From positions 1-9,708 of the forward strand of contig JAOUKJ010000111.1 in NCBI GenBank assembly GCA_029882675.1: 9,708 nt of DNA, written 5' to 3'. This document shows positions 1 through 7,136 of the stretch, one piece after another. The notes beneath the pieces were generated by a model, which did not search any database, had not been told where the DNA came from, and worked only from the letters and a program-made list of their open reading frames with translations. The translations under genes and the position numbers were made by a program. This DNA comes from Cyclobacteriaceae bacterium (GTDB lineage: Bacteria; Bacteroidota; Bacteroidia; Cytophagales; Cyclobacteriaceae). Every line of letters begins with the position of its first letter. Position 1 is the stretch's first letter.

Positions 1-894
1 GATGTACAAATAACCATTAAGTGTAGAATTGCCTTTTTTCCGTGGAGTTACCCTGATTTTATATACCAATTGGGCATCTACATAAAAAGCCTCTTCCAGT
101 TTGTACTTATAACTTAGTATAGCCAGGGTGTTCAGGGGTGAAATCCATGCCGTTTCTGAAATCTTATCAGGAAACACCATGCTCTCGTAGAAATTAAAAT
201 CCGACCTGTGAAACAAGGGAACAAATACACCTGAAGTATTTCCTATCCTTTTCCTTCCACTGTGTAATTCTTTAAACTTATCAGGGTATTGGTAATGCAG
301 TGTAAATTTTGACTCCAACAAGTTGACATTTGGAGGAGCCTTTTGTTTGGAGGTATCTTTTTCTGTTTCCAATTCCGGCATGAGCAACATATCTGCCTCT
401 CCTTCCAGTTTTCTATCTGCCTCAGGTTCTCCCCCTTTCTCCATCTTTATTTGATCTTCCACCGCACGCAGGTAAATATCACATTGATAGGAGTCTAGTT
501 TTTTTAGGTATTGTTCCTTATTATCAATTACCAATTGCATGATCTCGTATGCCGGGTCTTTTCTTTTAGACCTAACCACAATCTGATCCAGCTCTATGGA
601 AGATGTTTCAATGATCACATCCAATGACAAGCGATTTTCCCTGACAACCACAGGCACCGTGCGTGGATTATAACCTACTGAAGAAAAGGTCAGGTCATAA
701 TTGCCGGGATCCAGACGCAGGTAGAAATAGCCTTTGCTGTCCGTAGAAGTGCCCCAGTCGGTTTTTTGCACAAATACATTTACAAAGGGTACGGCATCGT
801 TATTTTCATTGCGTACGTACCCTTCCACCCCCTGCCCAAGGAGGAAAAAAGTATTAAAAAAACAGCATAAAATAAGTAGAATCCTCAAGGCCAT
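1..894 (-). CDS. Carboxypeptidase-regulatory-like domain plus DUF5686 protein, N-terminal part (runs off the left edge)
   Basis: The minus strand is open from an ATG at 894-892 to the window edge, giving 298 residues without a stop. Residues 1-22 form a signal peptide (basic residue 4, hydrophobic core, ending LGQG). Residues 22-107 resemble a CarboxypepD_reg-like beta-sandwich: VEGYVRNENNDAVPFVNV, a GTSTDSKGYF turn, and a LDPGNYDLTFSSVGY repeat. A charged linker (about 150-190) leads into what looks like the start of the DUF5686 region, with VTPRKKG and GYLYI at the edge. Family knowledge: members are exported Bacteroidota proteins with a C-terminal outer-membrane beta-barrel, often of unknown function; the barrel would lie outside this window. 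It is transcribed away from the polysaccharide genes, so I infer no direct link. A TonB-dependent receptor also carries such an N-terminal domain, but no plug domain is seen after it. Confidence 0.85.
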   Translation of the reverse strand, partial: MALRILLILCCFFNTFFLLGQGVEGYVRNENNDAVPFVNVFVQKTDWGTSTDSKGYFYLRLDPGNYDLTFSSVGYNPRTVPVVVRENRLSLDVIIETSSIELDQIVVRSKRKDPAYEIMQLVIDNKEQYLKKLDSYQCDIYLRAVEDQIKMEKGGEPEADRKLEGEADMLLMPELETEKDTSKQKAPPNVNLLESKFTLHYQYPDKFKELHSGRKRIGNTSGVFVPLFHRSDFNFYESMVFPDKISETAWISPLNTLAILSYKYKLEEAFYVDAQLVYKIRVTPRKKGNSTLNGYLYI

Positions 895-944
895 GCTTTT
901 GATAATACTAATAACGCAATTTTTTAAGGATTATTAGAAATAAT

Positions 945-952
945 CAAATTTA
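945..952 (-). promoter_or_regulatory. Possible -7 element for the DUF5686 gene
   Basis: Read on the minus strand this is TAAATTTG, a match to the Bacteroidota -7 consensus TAnnTTTG, about 50 bases upstream of the ATG at 894. No TTTG or TTG lies at the expected 17-23 base spacing upstream, so this is only half a promoter and could be chance in AT-rich DNA. Confidence 0.25.
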
Positions 953-1134
953 AAGTTTCTGTTTACTATAGGCAGGGTGTAATGGGCCACATGCTTAATC
1001 AAAACGATAAAACGCCCATCGAACCAGCGAACAATATTTCCAAATTGTTACGGTAAAATGAAATAACCAGGACAAACACCGCTTTGTCTCACTTTGGAAA
1101 AAGGAATAATAAACACCTAAACAACCTGCTTTTA

Positions 1135-1165
1135 TTGACAATTAACCCCCTTTTTCCTAAATTAG
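1135..1165 (+). promoter_or_regulatory. Candidate promoter for the small membrane protein gene
   Basis: TTGACA at 1135-1140 is separated by 17 bases from TAAATTAG at 1158-1165. The second box differs by one base from the Bacteroidota -7 consensus TAnnTTTG, and a TTG-containing box at this distance fits the -33 position. A start site near 1172 would leave a leader of about 17 bases before the ATG at 1189. This placement also argues against the upstream TTG at 1084 as a translation start. Confidence 0.4.
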
Positions 1166-1188
1166 TAAGTACAAGAAAAAAACATCAC

Positions 1189-1644
1189 ATGCTACACCAA
1201 CTCCTCCTTCTGGCCCTTTTTGGCATGGCCATGGCCCATGTGGAAGGGGTGGTTGTGGTTTATCTGCGCAAGTTGCTGGGTATAGACCACACAGTACCCA
1301 ATACAATTGCAGTAGAGAAAATCCCGAAAGAACTTATATTTATAGAAAAGACCCGCGAAGTGGCTACTATCTTGATGCTGGTGACCATAGCGCTGTTAGT
1401 GGGTGATACATGGCAGGAGCAAGCCGTAATTTTCCTCTGGACTTTCGCCTTTTGGGATCTGTTTTATTATGTGTCGCTTTATATTTTAATACAATGGCCA
1501 CCAAAACTCACAACAATGGATGTCCTTTTCCTCATACCCCGTCCATGGATAGCCCCGGTTTGGTTCCCTATCGGTGTGTCTTCACTTACTATCATTGTCA
1601 TTATCTACTTGTATACTTTTTCTATACTACCATTGGGATCATAA
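1189..1644 (+). CDS. Small multi-pass membrane protein, function unknown
   Basis: This encodes 151 residues. I chose the ATG at 1189 because the in-frame extension back to a TTG at 1084 would add a polar, unlikely N-terminus and would cover the candidate promoter. About four hydrophobic segments are visible: roughly 1-26, 57-73, 79-103 and 124-145. Polar residues inside or beside them are not what a generic membrane anchor would show: HVEG at 17-20, EKTRE at 53-57, FWDLFYY at 88-94, and a WPP segment at 103-105 leading into DVLFLIPRPW at 111-120. I recall proteins of similar size and pattern in other bacteria, annotated only as hypothetical, so it is probably a real conserved family, but I can assign no function. 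It has its own candidate promoter, and a separate, stronger promoter follows it, so it is probably not part of the polysaccharide transcript. Existence is well supported; function is open. Confidence 0.75.
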   Translation: MLHQLLLLALFGMAMAHVEGVVVVYLRKLLGIDHTVPNTIAVEKIPKELIFIEKTREVATILMLVTIALLVGDTWQEQAVIFLWTFAFWDLFYYVSLYILIQWPPKLTTMDVLFLIPRPWIAPVWFPIGVSSLTIIVIIYLYTFSILPLGS

Positions 1645-1691
1645 AGACAGGAGATTTAAAATCCCACGTCATTCACAAAACTTTTTCCTAA

Positions 1692-1724
1692 TTTGGGTTA
1701 CATCAGATATATGGGTTAATTTTG
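1692..1724 (+). promoter_or_regulatory. Bacteroidota-type promoter driving the polysaccharide block
   Basis: TTTG at 1692-1695 and TAATTTTG at 1717-1724 match the Bacteroidota -33 (TTTG) and -7 (TAnnTTTG) elements exactly, with 21 bases between them, inside the accepted range. Transcription would begin near 1730, leaving a short leader of about 16 bases before the ATG at 1746. It sits in the only sizeable gap before a chain of overlapping genes. Confidence 0.7.
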
Positions 1725-1745
1725 CCCCATTATTAATTACTCCGC

Positions 1746-3884
1746 ATGAAGCAAGTCATCCAGAATTTTAAAAGTGGCGAATTAAATGTTCAGGAAGTAC
1801 CCGTACCGGCACTTCACGAAAACATGGTGTTGGTCGAAAATCGTTTTTCACTGATTAGTTCGGGCACAGAAAAGGGAACCGTCAAGGTGGGGAAAGCCAA
1901 CTTGCTTAACAAGGCCCGTCAGCGACCAGATCTGGTGGCACAGGTGCTGCAAAACATAAAAAAGGAAGGGCTTAAAGCCACCCTGGAAAAAGTACGCACC
2001 AAACTCGATGCTCCAAAAGCCCTGGGCTATTCCACAGCAGGCGTGGTGGTAGCCTCAATGGATTCGGGAAAAAAGCTCCAACCCGGTGACCGGGTAGCCT
2101 GTGCCGGACAAGATTATGCATCGCATGCTGAAGTGGTGTCGGTACCCCGCAACCTCGTAGCACGGATACCTGACAATGTATCTTTTGAAGAAGCCAGTTT
2201 TACCACTGTAGGTGCTATTGCCCTCCAGGGGGTGCGGCAGGCTGATCCTAAAATCGGGGAAAAAGTGTGTGTAATTGGCCTTGGACTTATCGGTCAGTTG
2301 ACCTGTCAATTATTGAAAGCCAACGGTTGTGACGTGTTGGGAATAGACCTGGATGAATTCCTGGTGAACATGGCCAGGGAACACAGCACGGACAAAGCCT
2401 TTCTCCGCCGCGACAGTAATCTGGCTACTCATTGTCAGCAATTCACTCAGGGTAATGGTTTCGATGCAGTAATCATCACTGCAGCCACCACATCCAATGA
2501 TCCCATAGAACTTGCAGCCGAACTCCTGAAAAGGAAGGGCAAAGTAATCATTGTAGGTGCCGTAAAAATGGACATCCCCAGAGAACCTTTCTTTTATAAA
2601 AAAGAGCTTGAACTCCGCATGTCCTGCTCATATGGCCCGGGCCGCTATGATCCTGACTATGAAGAAAACGGAAACGATTACCCCTTTGATTATGTCCGCT
2701 GGACCGAACAACGTAATATGGATGCTTTTCTGAACCTCATCAGCAAGGGCCTCTTGAATATAAAACCATTCATCAGCGAAGTATTTCCAATTGATCAGGC
2801 CAATGTCGCCTATGATCAGGTATTGAATGGCAGTGAAAAACCTTTTGTGGGCCTTTTACTTGAGTATGCTGAAAGGAAGGAAAAATTTAATATTAGTATA
2901 AAGACGAAGGGTGAACAGTCAACAGAATTATGCGCGGGTTTTATTGGAGCAGGAAGTTTTGCTCAAAGCTACCTGATACCGCAAGTTGCCTCCGCAGGTA
3001 TTCCATTGCATACTGTGGTTACAAGCAAAGGGCCGAGTGCCAATAATGTCGCTGGAAAATTCGGATTCACCAATGCCTCCACCAATCCCCAAGACATCAC
3101 CAATGATCCTGGTGTGAATGTCGTATTTATAGCCACCCAGCATGATACGCATGCAAGGTTTGTCATCGAATGTTTAAAGGCAGGCAAACAGGTTTTTGTT
3201 GAAAAACCCCTGGCACTTACACTGGAAGAATTGTCTGACATTAATGATACCTATAAAGATGCCGGAGGAATACTTATGGTAGGTTATAACCGCCGGTTTG
3301 CCCCTTTGAGCAAAAAAGTAGAAGCAATCTTTCAAAATTCGGGCCCAAAAGTAATTAACATCAGAGTCAATGCCGGCGTTATTCCTGCTAATCACTGGAT
3401 ACAAGACAAAAAGAAAGGAGGCGGAAGAATATTGGGTGAAGTATGTCATTTTATAGACCTTTTGCAGTACTATACCGGTTCACAACCAGTTAGAGTCTCG
3501 GCGGAAGCCATCAACAATAGCGCTAATGATATTCAAAACGAAGACAATTTAAGTATTACCCTCAGGTTTCAGGATGGTTCAGTTGGCAATATTTTATATA
3601 CTTCTATAGGTGGAAAAAGTATGCCAAAAGAACGAATTGAGATTTTCGGGGCAGGAATTTCCATGGTAATCAACGATTGGAAAACCGGAACCATCTACAC
3701 AGAAGGTGGCACAGAGAATTTGAAAAGTGGAGGAAAAGGACATAGTGAAGAGGTTCATGCATTCTTCTCAGCGCTAAAAAACAATACAACACCACCTATT
3801 TCGTTTGAGTCTATGTTTTACACCTCCTACACTACCCTTAAAATCCATGATGCATTACAGACAGGGCTGCCCCAAGATATATAA
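1746..3884 (+). CDS. Two-domain oxidoreductase: zinc-less MDR dehydrogenase fused to Gfo/Idh/MocA oxidoreductase
   Basis: This 712-residue protein joins two NAD(P)-dependent enzymes. Residues 1-375 are a medium-chain dehydrogenase/reductase: LISSGTEKGT at 36-45 stands where zinc ADHs carry a catalytic cysteine, a PGDRVACAG turn at 113-121 follows, and the Rossmann loop GLGLIG is at 178-183, with acidic D201 at the end of the next strand. Residues 395-712 are a Gfo/Idh/MocA domain: GAGSFA at 401-406, the signature EKP at 486-488, and GEVCHFIDL at 564-572 with H568 and D571 at the usual catalytic positions. The linker (about 376-394) is polar. Known family: such bi-domain oxidoreductases occur in surface-polysaccharide clusters, often beside heparinase II/III-like genes, which are absent here. 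I infer oxidation and reduction of a sugar or sugar nucleotide in the cytoplasm. The start follows a consensus promoter; the next gene begins 3 bases after the stop. Substrate unknown. Confidence 0.9.
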   Translation: MKQVIQNFKSGELNVQEVPVPALHENMVLVENRFSLISSGTEKGTVKVGKANLLNKARQRPDLVAQVLQNIKKEGLKATLEKVRTKLDAPKALGYSTAGVVVASMDSGKKLQPGDRVACAGQDYASHAEVVSVPRNLVARIPDNVSFEEASFTTVGAIALQGVRQADPKIGEKVCVIGLGLIGQLTCQLLKANGCDVLGIDLDEFLVNMAREHSTDKAFLRRDSNLATHCQQFTQGNGFDAVIITAATTSNDPIELAAELLKRKGKVIIVGAVKMDIPREPFFYKKELELRMSCSYGPGRYDPDYEENGNDYPFDYVRWTEQRNMDAFLNLISKGLLNIKPFISEVFPIDQANVAYDQVLNGSEKPFVGLLLEYAERKEKFNISIKTKGEQSTELCAGFIGAGSFAQSYLIPQVASAGIPLHTVVTSKGPSANNVAGKFGFTNASTNPQDITNDPGVNVVFIATQHDTHARFVIECLKAGKQVFVEKPLALTLEELSDINDTYKDAGGILMVGYNRRFAPLSKKVEAIFQNSGPKVINIRVNAGVIPANHWIQDKKKGGGRILGEVCHFIDLLQYYTGSQPVRVSAEAINNSANDIQNEDNLSITLRFQDGSVGNILYTSIGGKSMPKERIEIFGAGISMVINDWKTGTIYTEGGTENLKSGGKGHSEEVHAFFSALKNNTTPPISFESMFYTSYTTLKIHDALQTGLPQDI

Positions 3885-3887
3885 TCT

Positions 3888-5159
3888 ATGACCAGCCAGT
3901 TCAGGATTACAAAAGTTAAAAACATCGCACTTATTCTGGTTGCTATCCTCATTCCTGTTGGCAATCCCAGATGGTCCGGTATGTCTGTCATCATAATCAC
4001 CCTCCTTTGGTTGATCGAAGGTGATTTCAGACTAAAACTAACACGATTAAAAAGCAATCCTGTACTTATTGCCTTTATTCTTCTGTTTTTGCTCTACCCG
4101 ATCTCCTTACTTTACACTGAACACCAGTTAAACGGACTATTTAATGTTGAAAAACACCTCGCTTTTCTTTTTTTACCACTTGTTATTTTCACTTCTGAAC
4201 TGAATGAGAAAAACGTGAGATATGCAATGAATGCTTTTATATATACGGGGACATTCCTAATGTTTTTTTGCATATTGGTAGCGATGCACGATTATCTGGT
4301 CACCGGTAACATAGAAGTACAAATCGGGCAAAACATCAGTAACAAATTTCTCTATTACGGACTCGTCAGGGCAATACCTGGATGGCACCCCATCTATATT
4401 GCCATGATCATGAACCTGTCCGTGATTTTTTATTTGAACAAAATAGTTAAAAATTGGAAAAATATACCAATATCCTACAAAGTCCTTTTAGGATCAGTCA
4501 TTCTTTTTTCTGTTATAAGCATATTATTACTTAACGCTTTATCCGGCATACTGACCCTGATTTTTATTGGCATACTCAGTATGATTTATTTTATACTTAA
4601 GGTGGGGAAAAAACGTCTATTAATTGCCGGATTGATTCTGGTAGCAGGGTCTTCAGCAGCAATCCTTTCGTTTAACAGGCCTTTCCGTGAAAAAATAAGT
4701 GCTGTTTTCACTGATAAACTGGAACCCACTGATGATGCTGGAAAAAGAAATGCATTATCAATACGACTTGCAAAATGGGATGCCGGCCTTTTAGTCGTAC
4801 GGGAAAATCCCCTGTTCGGAGTGGGTCCGGGAGACGCTAAATACGAATTATACAAAGCTTACCAGAAAAAAAAATACCTTTATCTGGCTGAAATGCAATA
4901 TAATGCGCACAATCAATATTTTGAATTTCTCATTGCTTTTGGTCTTGTCGGATTTTCCATTTATCTCTTTATTATTTTTCATTGCGGAGTGATAGCTGTA
5001 AGGCGAAGGGATCTTTTGTTAATGTCCTGCATTATCATTCTAATCTTGGCAGGTTTTTCAGAATCTATTCTTGATCGGCAACAGGGAGTTCTTTTTTTCT
5101 CTTTTCTGGTTCCTTTAATTTTAAAGCGAAATACAAGCAATGATAAAGCACAGCAATGA
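3888..5159 (+). CDS. O-antigen ligase / Wzy-type polysaccharide polymerase family protein
   Basis: This encodes 423 residues, dominated by roughly ten to twelve hydrophobic segments, with a large loop between about 262 and 342. The loop has the Wzy_C/WaaL pattern: R293 and W297 in SIRLAKWDAG, NPLFGVGPGD at 307-316, and H341 in AHNQYFEFLIAFGLVG at 340-355. A further polar pair, E392 and D396, sits near the last membrane helix in FSESILDRQQG. Members act at the periplasmic face of the inner membrane on undecaprenyl-pyrophosphate-linked glycans, either joining repeat units (Wzy) or passing a finished glycan to lipid A-core (WaaL) or to protein. Sequence alone does not separate these; the location among chain-initiation genes slightly favours Wzy. 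It begins 3 bases after the oxidoreductase stop and overlaps the next gene by 20 bases, so translational coupling is likely. Confidence 0.85.
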   Translation: MTSQFRITKVKNIALILVAILIPVGNPRWSGMSVIIITLLWLIEGDFRLKLTRLKSNPVLIAFILLFLLYPISLLYTEHQLNGLFNVEKHLAFLFLPLVIFTSELNEKNVRYAMNAFIYTGTFLMFFCILVAMHDYLVTGNIEVQIGQNISNKFLYYGLVRAIPGWHPIYIAMIMNLSVIFYLNKIVKNWKNIPISYKVLLGSVILFSVISILLLNALSGILTLIFIGILSMIYFILKVGKKRLLIAGLILVAGSSAAILSFNRPFREKISAVFTDKLEPTDDAGKRNALSIRLAKWDAGLLVVRENPLFGVGPGDAKYELYKAYQKKKYLYLAEMQYNAHNQYFEFLIAFGLVGFSIYLFIIFHCGVIAVRRRDLLLMSCIIILILAGFSESILDRQQGVLFFSFLVPLILKRNTSNDKAQQ

Positions 5160-6309
5160 TATTTTCTACCAGTTAAAATCATGGTGCGAAACCGAAGGTT
5201 TTATGGGGTGGGATCCGTTTGATGGCCTCAACAGTAGGATCTTTAATTCGACTCCGTTAAAGTATAGTCGGTTTTTCCGCCTTTTATGGATACAGTTTTT
5301 CAAAAGATCCCCCATTAACTTTAGAAAATTAGCCGTTGTGCCTAAAGGTTTCAATCCGCAGGCATTGGGCCTGTTCCTCAGTACTTATAGCAAATATTAT
5401 AAACTAACAAATGATGCAAAGGCCCTTGACATTCTCCATCAGTTGAGTGAACAACTCATCAAACAACAATCTAAGGGCTGGTCTGGAGCGTGCTGGGGAT
5501 ATAATTTCGATTGGCAGGCTCGTGCATTCCGTCAACCGGCTTTTTCTCCTACCATTGTACCAACTACTTTTGCCGTGTATGGATTATTGGATGCCAATGA
5601 GATACTTCAAGACCCTAAAATTGAAGCAATTGCCCGATCTTCTGCCCTGTTTGTGCTCAACGACCTGAACAAGACAACCGATCCGGAAGGTAATTTTGCC
5701 TATTCTTATTCTCCCCTGGATCAAACAGTAGTATATAATGCCTCATTACTTGCTTCAAAACTTTTGGCCCGTTTATCTACTTTATCTGACCGGGAGGAAT
5801 TACTGGCTAATGCAAGAAAATCGGTTCATTTCTGCGTATCAAATCAGCAAAACGATGGCAGCTGGGCCTATGGAACAAAACCATATCATCAGTGGATTGA
5901 TAGTTTTCATACGGGTTATAATCTGGAGTGCATTCAGGAATATCAGAAATATTCCGGTGACAATAATTATAATGAAGCGATAAATAAAGGGCTGGATTAT
6001 TATATAAAAACTTTTTTCCAACAGGAAGAGGCCCCTTGGTATTATTCAGATAGAAAATATCCTGTTGATATAAATTGTCCGGCACAACTCATTTCTACTT
6101 TATACAATCTGGGAAAGTTGGATGATCACAAGAAAACTGTTGACAAAACGCTACAATGGACTTTTGATCACCTGTTGAATAAAAATGGTTATTTTTATTA
6201 CCAGAAGCGCAAATACTTTACTTCACGCATCCCCTACATTCGATGGGCCCAGGCATGGATGATGTATGCCCTGATATTACATATTGATCACTATGCAGAA
6301 AATAAATAA
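5140..6309 (+). CDS. Probable alpha/alpha-toroid protein of a polysaccharide cluster, function unassigned
   Basis: This encodes 389 residues with no signal peptide and no membrane helix, so it is probably cytoplasmic. The pattern suggests an all-helical alpha/alpha toroid: alternating amphipathic helices with aromatic-rich connecting loops. Visible landmarks are SGACWGYNFDWQAR at 115-128, FSPTIVPTTFAVYGLLDA at 135-152, a QW-like turn QNDGSW at 237-242 as in terpene cyclase and squalene-oxidase repeats, SFHTGYNLE at 255-263, and YIRWAQAWMMYAL at 366-378. Similar proteins in Bacteroidota glycan clusters are, from memory, sometimes labelled delta-aminolevulinic acid dehydratase; nothing here (no metal-binding or Schiff-base lysine motif) supports that. 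Toroids of this shape include polysaccharide lyases, unsaturated glycosidases, sugar epimerases and terpene cyclases, so a glycan-modifying or lipid-carrier role is possible but not shown. The start overlaps the upstream gene by 20 bases and the end overlaps the next by 17, tying it to the pathway. Confidence 0.8.
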   Translation: MIKHSNDIFYQLKSWCETEGFMGWDPFDGLNSRIFNSTPLKYSRFFRLLWIQFFKRSPINFRKLAVVPKGFNPQALGLFLSTYSKYYKLTNDAKALDILHQLSEQLIKQQSKGWSGACWGYNFDWQARAFRQPAFSPTIVPTTFAVYGLLDANEILQDPKIEAIARSSALFVLNDLNKTTDPEGNFAYSYSPLDQTVVYNASLLASKLLARLSTLSDREELLANARKSVHFCVSNQQNDGSWAYGTKPYHQWIDSFHTGYNLECIQEYQKYSGDNNYNEAINKGLDYYIKTFFQQEEAPWYYSDRKYPVDINCPAQLISTLYNLGKLDDHKKTVDKTLQWTFDHLLNKNGYFYYQKRKYFTSRIPYIRWAQAWMMYALILHIDHYAENK

Positions 6310-7048
6310 AATATCTAACCTCTTAAATACACATGTTGATTGTTTAACCATGGAAGAAACTGTGATAGCGGTGGACATGGCCATACAATCGGGCAAGCAG
6401 ATTCACCACGCATGTGTCAATGCCGGAAAAATTGTCTCCATGCAAAAAGATCCGATACTCAGAGAAAGTGTTAATTCCTGTAATTTGATCAATGCCGATG
6501 GGCAGGCCATTGTATGGGCATCACGCATATTAAGGGCCGAAACCATACCTGAGCGTGTATCAGGAGTAGATTTAATGGAGAAGGTCATCGAGCTTGCGGC
6601 CAAAAAAGATTATAAGGTCTTTTTTTTCGGGGCAGAGCAGGAGATTGTGGAGAAAACCATCAACTATTACAGCACAAAATATTCCGATAAAATTATTGCC
6701 GGATTTCGCAACGGTTACTTTTCAGAAGAAGAGGAGATTAATATTGCAAAGGAAATAGCCCAAAGTGGAGCGCATATACTTTTTGTAGCTATCAAAACTC
6801 CGATAAAAGAAAATTTTCTTTACAAGCACAGATCTTATTTGAAGAATGTGTCTTTTATTATGGGCGTGGGAGGAAGTTTTGACGTTGTCTCAGGTAAAGT
6901 AAAACGAGCACCTTTGATATGGCAATCCTGGGGAATGGAATGGTTATACAGACTCCTGCAAGAGCCACGTAAAATGTGGAAAAGATACCTTATTGGCAAT
7001 TTTGTTTTTGTGAGACTCGTTTTTATGGATTGGATAAAAAGAAAATAA
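6293..7048 (+). CDS. WecG/TagA/CpsF-family glycosyltransferase
   Basis: This encodes 251 residues from an ATG at 6293; a TTG three codons upstream (6284) is in frame but less likely. Family marks are clear: NADG at 67-70, with D69 the conserved aspartate implicated in catalysis in TagA, ERVSGVDLM at 87-95, GVGGSFDVVSGKVKRAP at 191-207, and GMEWLYRLLQEPRK at 214-227. The hydrophobic and basic C-terminus (about 231-251) fits the membrane-binding appendage of TagA. These enzymes add the second sugar, such as ManNAc or ManNAcA, to an undecaprenyl-pyrophosphate-linked GlcNAc on the cytoplasmic face of the inner membrane. The usual G-x-P-x-Q-E segment reads KTPIKEN here (168-174). Donor sugar cannot be read from sequence. 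It overlaps the preceding gene by 17 bases, and a WecA-like enzyme that could make its acceptor is encoded two genes downstream. Confidence 0.9.
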   Translation: MQKINKISNLLNTHVDCLTMEETVIAVDMAIQSGKQIHHACVNAGKIVSMQKDPILRESVNSCNLINADGQAIVWASRILRAETIPERVSGVDLMEKVIELAAKKDYKVFFFGAEQEIVEKTINYYSTKYSDKIIAGFRNGYFSEEEEINIAKEIAQSGAHILFVAIKTPIKENFLYKHRSYLKNVSFIMGVGGSFDVVSGKVKRAPLIWQSWGMEWLYRLLQEPRKMWKRYLIGNFVFVRLVFMDWIKRK

Positions 7049-7052
7049 AAAG

Positions 7053-7083
7053 TTTGCCTGTACGTTGAAAAAAACTAGTTTTA
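7053..7083 (+). promoter_or_regulatory. Candidate secondary promoter for the two sugar-1-phosphate transferase genes
   Basis: TTTG at 7053-7056 and TAGTTTTA at 7076-7083 are 19 bases apart; the second differs by one base from TAnnTTTG. The 88-base gap 7049-7136 is the only break in the six-gene chain. Transcription would begin near 7089, giving a leader of about 48 AT-rich bases. A 12-base palindrome, AAAACTAGTTTT at 7071-7082, overlaps the -7 box. The upstream transcript may also simply read through, as I see no terminator here. Confidence 0.35.
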
Positions 7084-7136
7084 CGCTATGCAAATAATGC
7101 GTTTGAGAAATAATTTATTAATACAAATAATAATTA

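Larger units (their letters stand above)
895..1188. other. Divergent intergenic region between the DUF5686 gene and the small membrane protein gene
   Basis: This 294-base stretch separates two divergently transcribed genes and should hold both promoters. A -7-like octamer for the left gene and a -35/-7-like pair for the right gene are visible. An inverted repeat, AACAAT at 1030-1035 and ATTGTT at 1044-1049 with an 8-base spacer, could be an operator but is short enough to be chance. I see no RNA gene, no convincing small ORF and no mobile-element remnant. Confidence 0.6.

Noticed and set aside
734..937. Plus-strand open frame of 67 codons opposite the DUF5686 gene.
   Set aside because: It lies antisense to the signal peptide and regulatory domain of a recognisable protein and has no recognisable content of its own.
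1030..1049. AACAAT/ATTGTT inverted repeat as a regulator binding site.
   Set aside because: Six-base arms in AT-rich DNA occur often by chance and no regulator gene is in the window; noted within the intergenic entry only.
1084..1188. In-frame extension of the small membrane protein to a TTG start, adding 35 residues.
   Set aside because: The added segment is polar and basic, the start codon is weak, and a promoter-like pair at 1135-1165 lies inside it; the ATG at 1189 gives a clean hydrophobic N-terminus.
1635..1665. GGGAT at 1635-1639 and ATCCC at 1661-1665 as a terminator after the membrane protein gene.
   Set aside because: Only five base pairs around a 21-base loop, and the T-rich run lies some 15 bases downstream; not convincing.
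1410..1771. Two overlapping plus-strand open frames, 1410-1691 and 1574-1771.
   Set aside because: They are frame-shifted shadows of the membrane protein gene and run over the consensus promoter; low-complexity, no family resemblance.
5807..6085. Minus-strand open frame of 92 codons inside the toroid-like gene.
   Set aside because: It is antisense to a gene with a clear coding pattern and has no domain-like features.
6284..6292. TTG start three codons upstream of the ATG of the WecG-family gene.
   Set aside because: The ATG at 6293 is in frame, is the stronger codon, and keeps a normal short overlap with the preceding gene.
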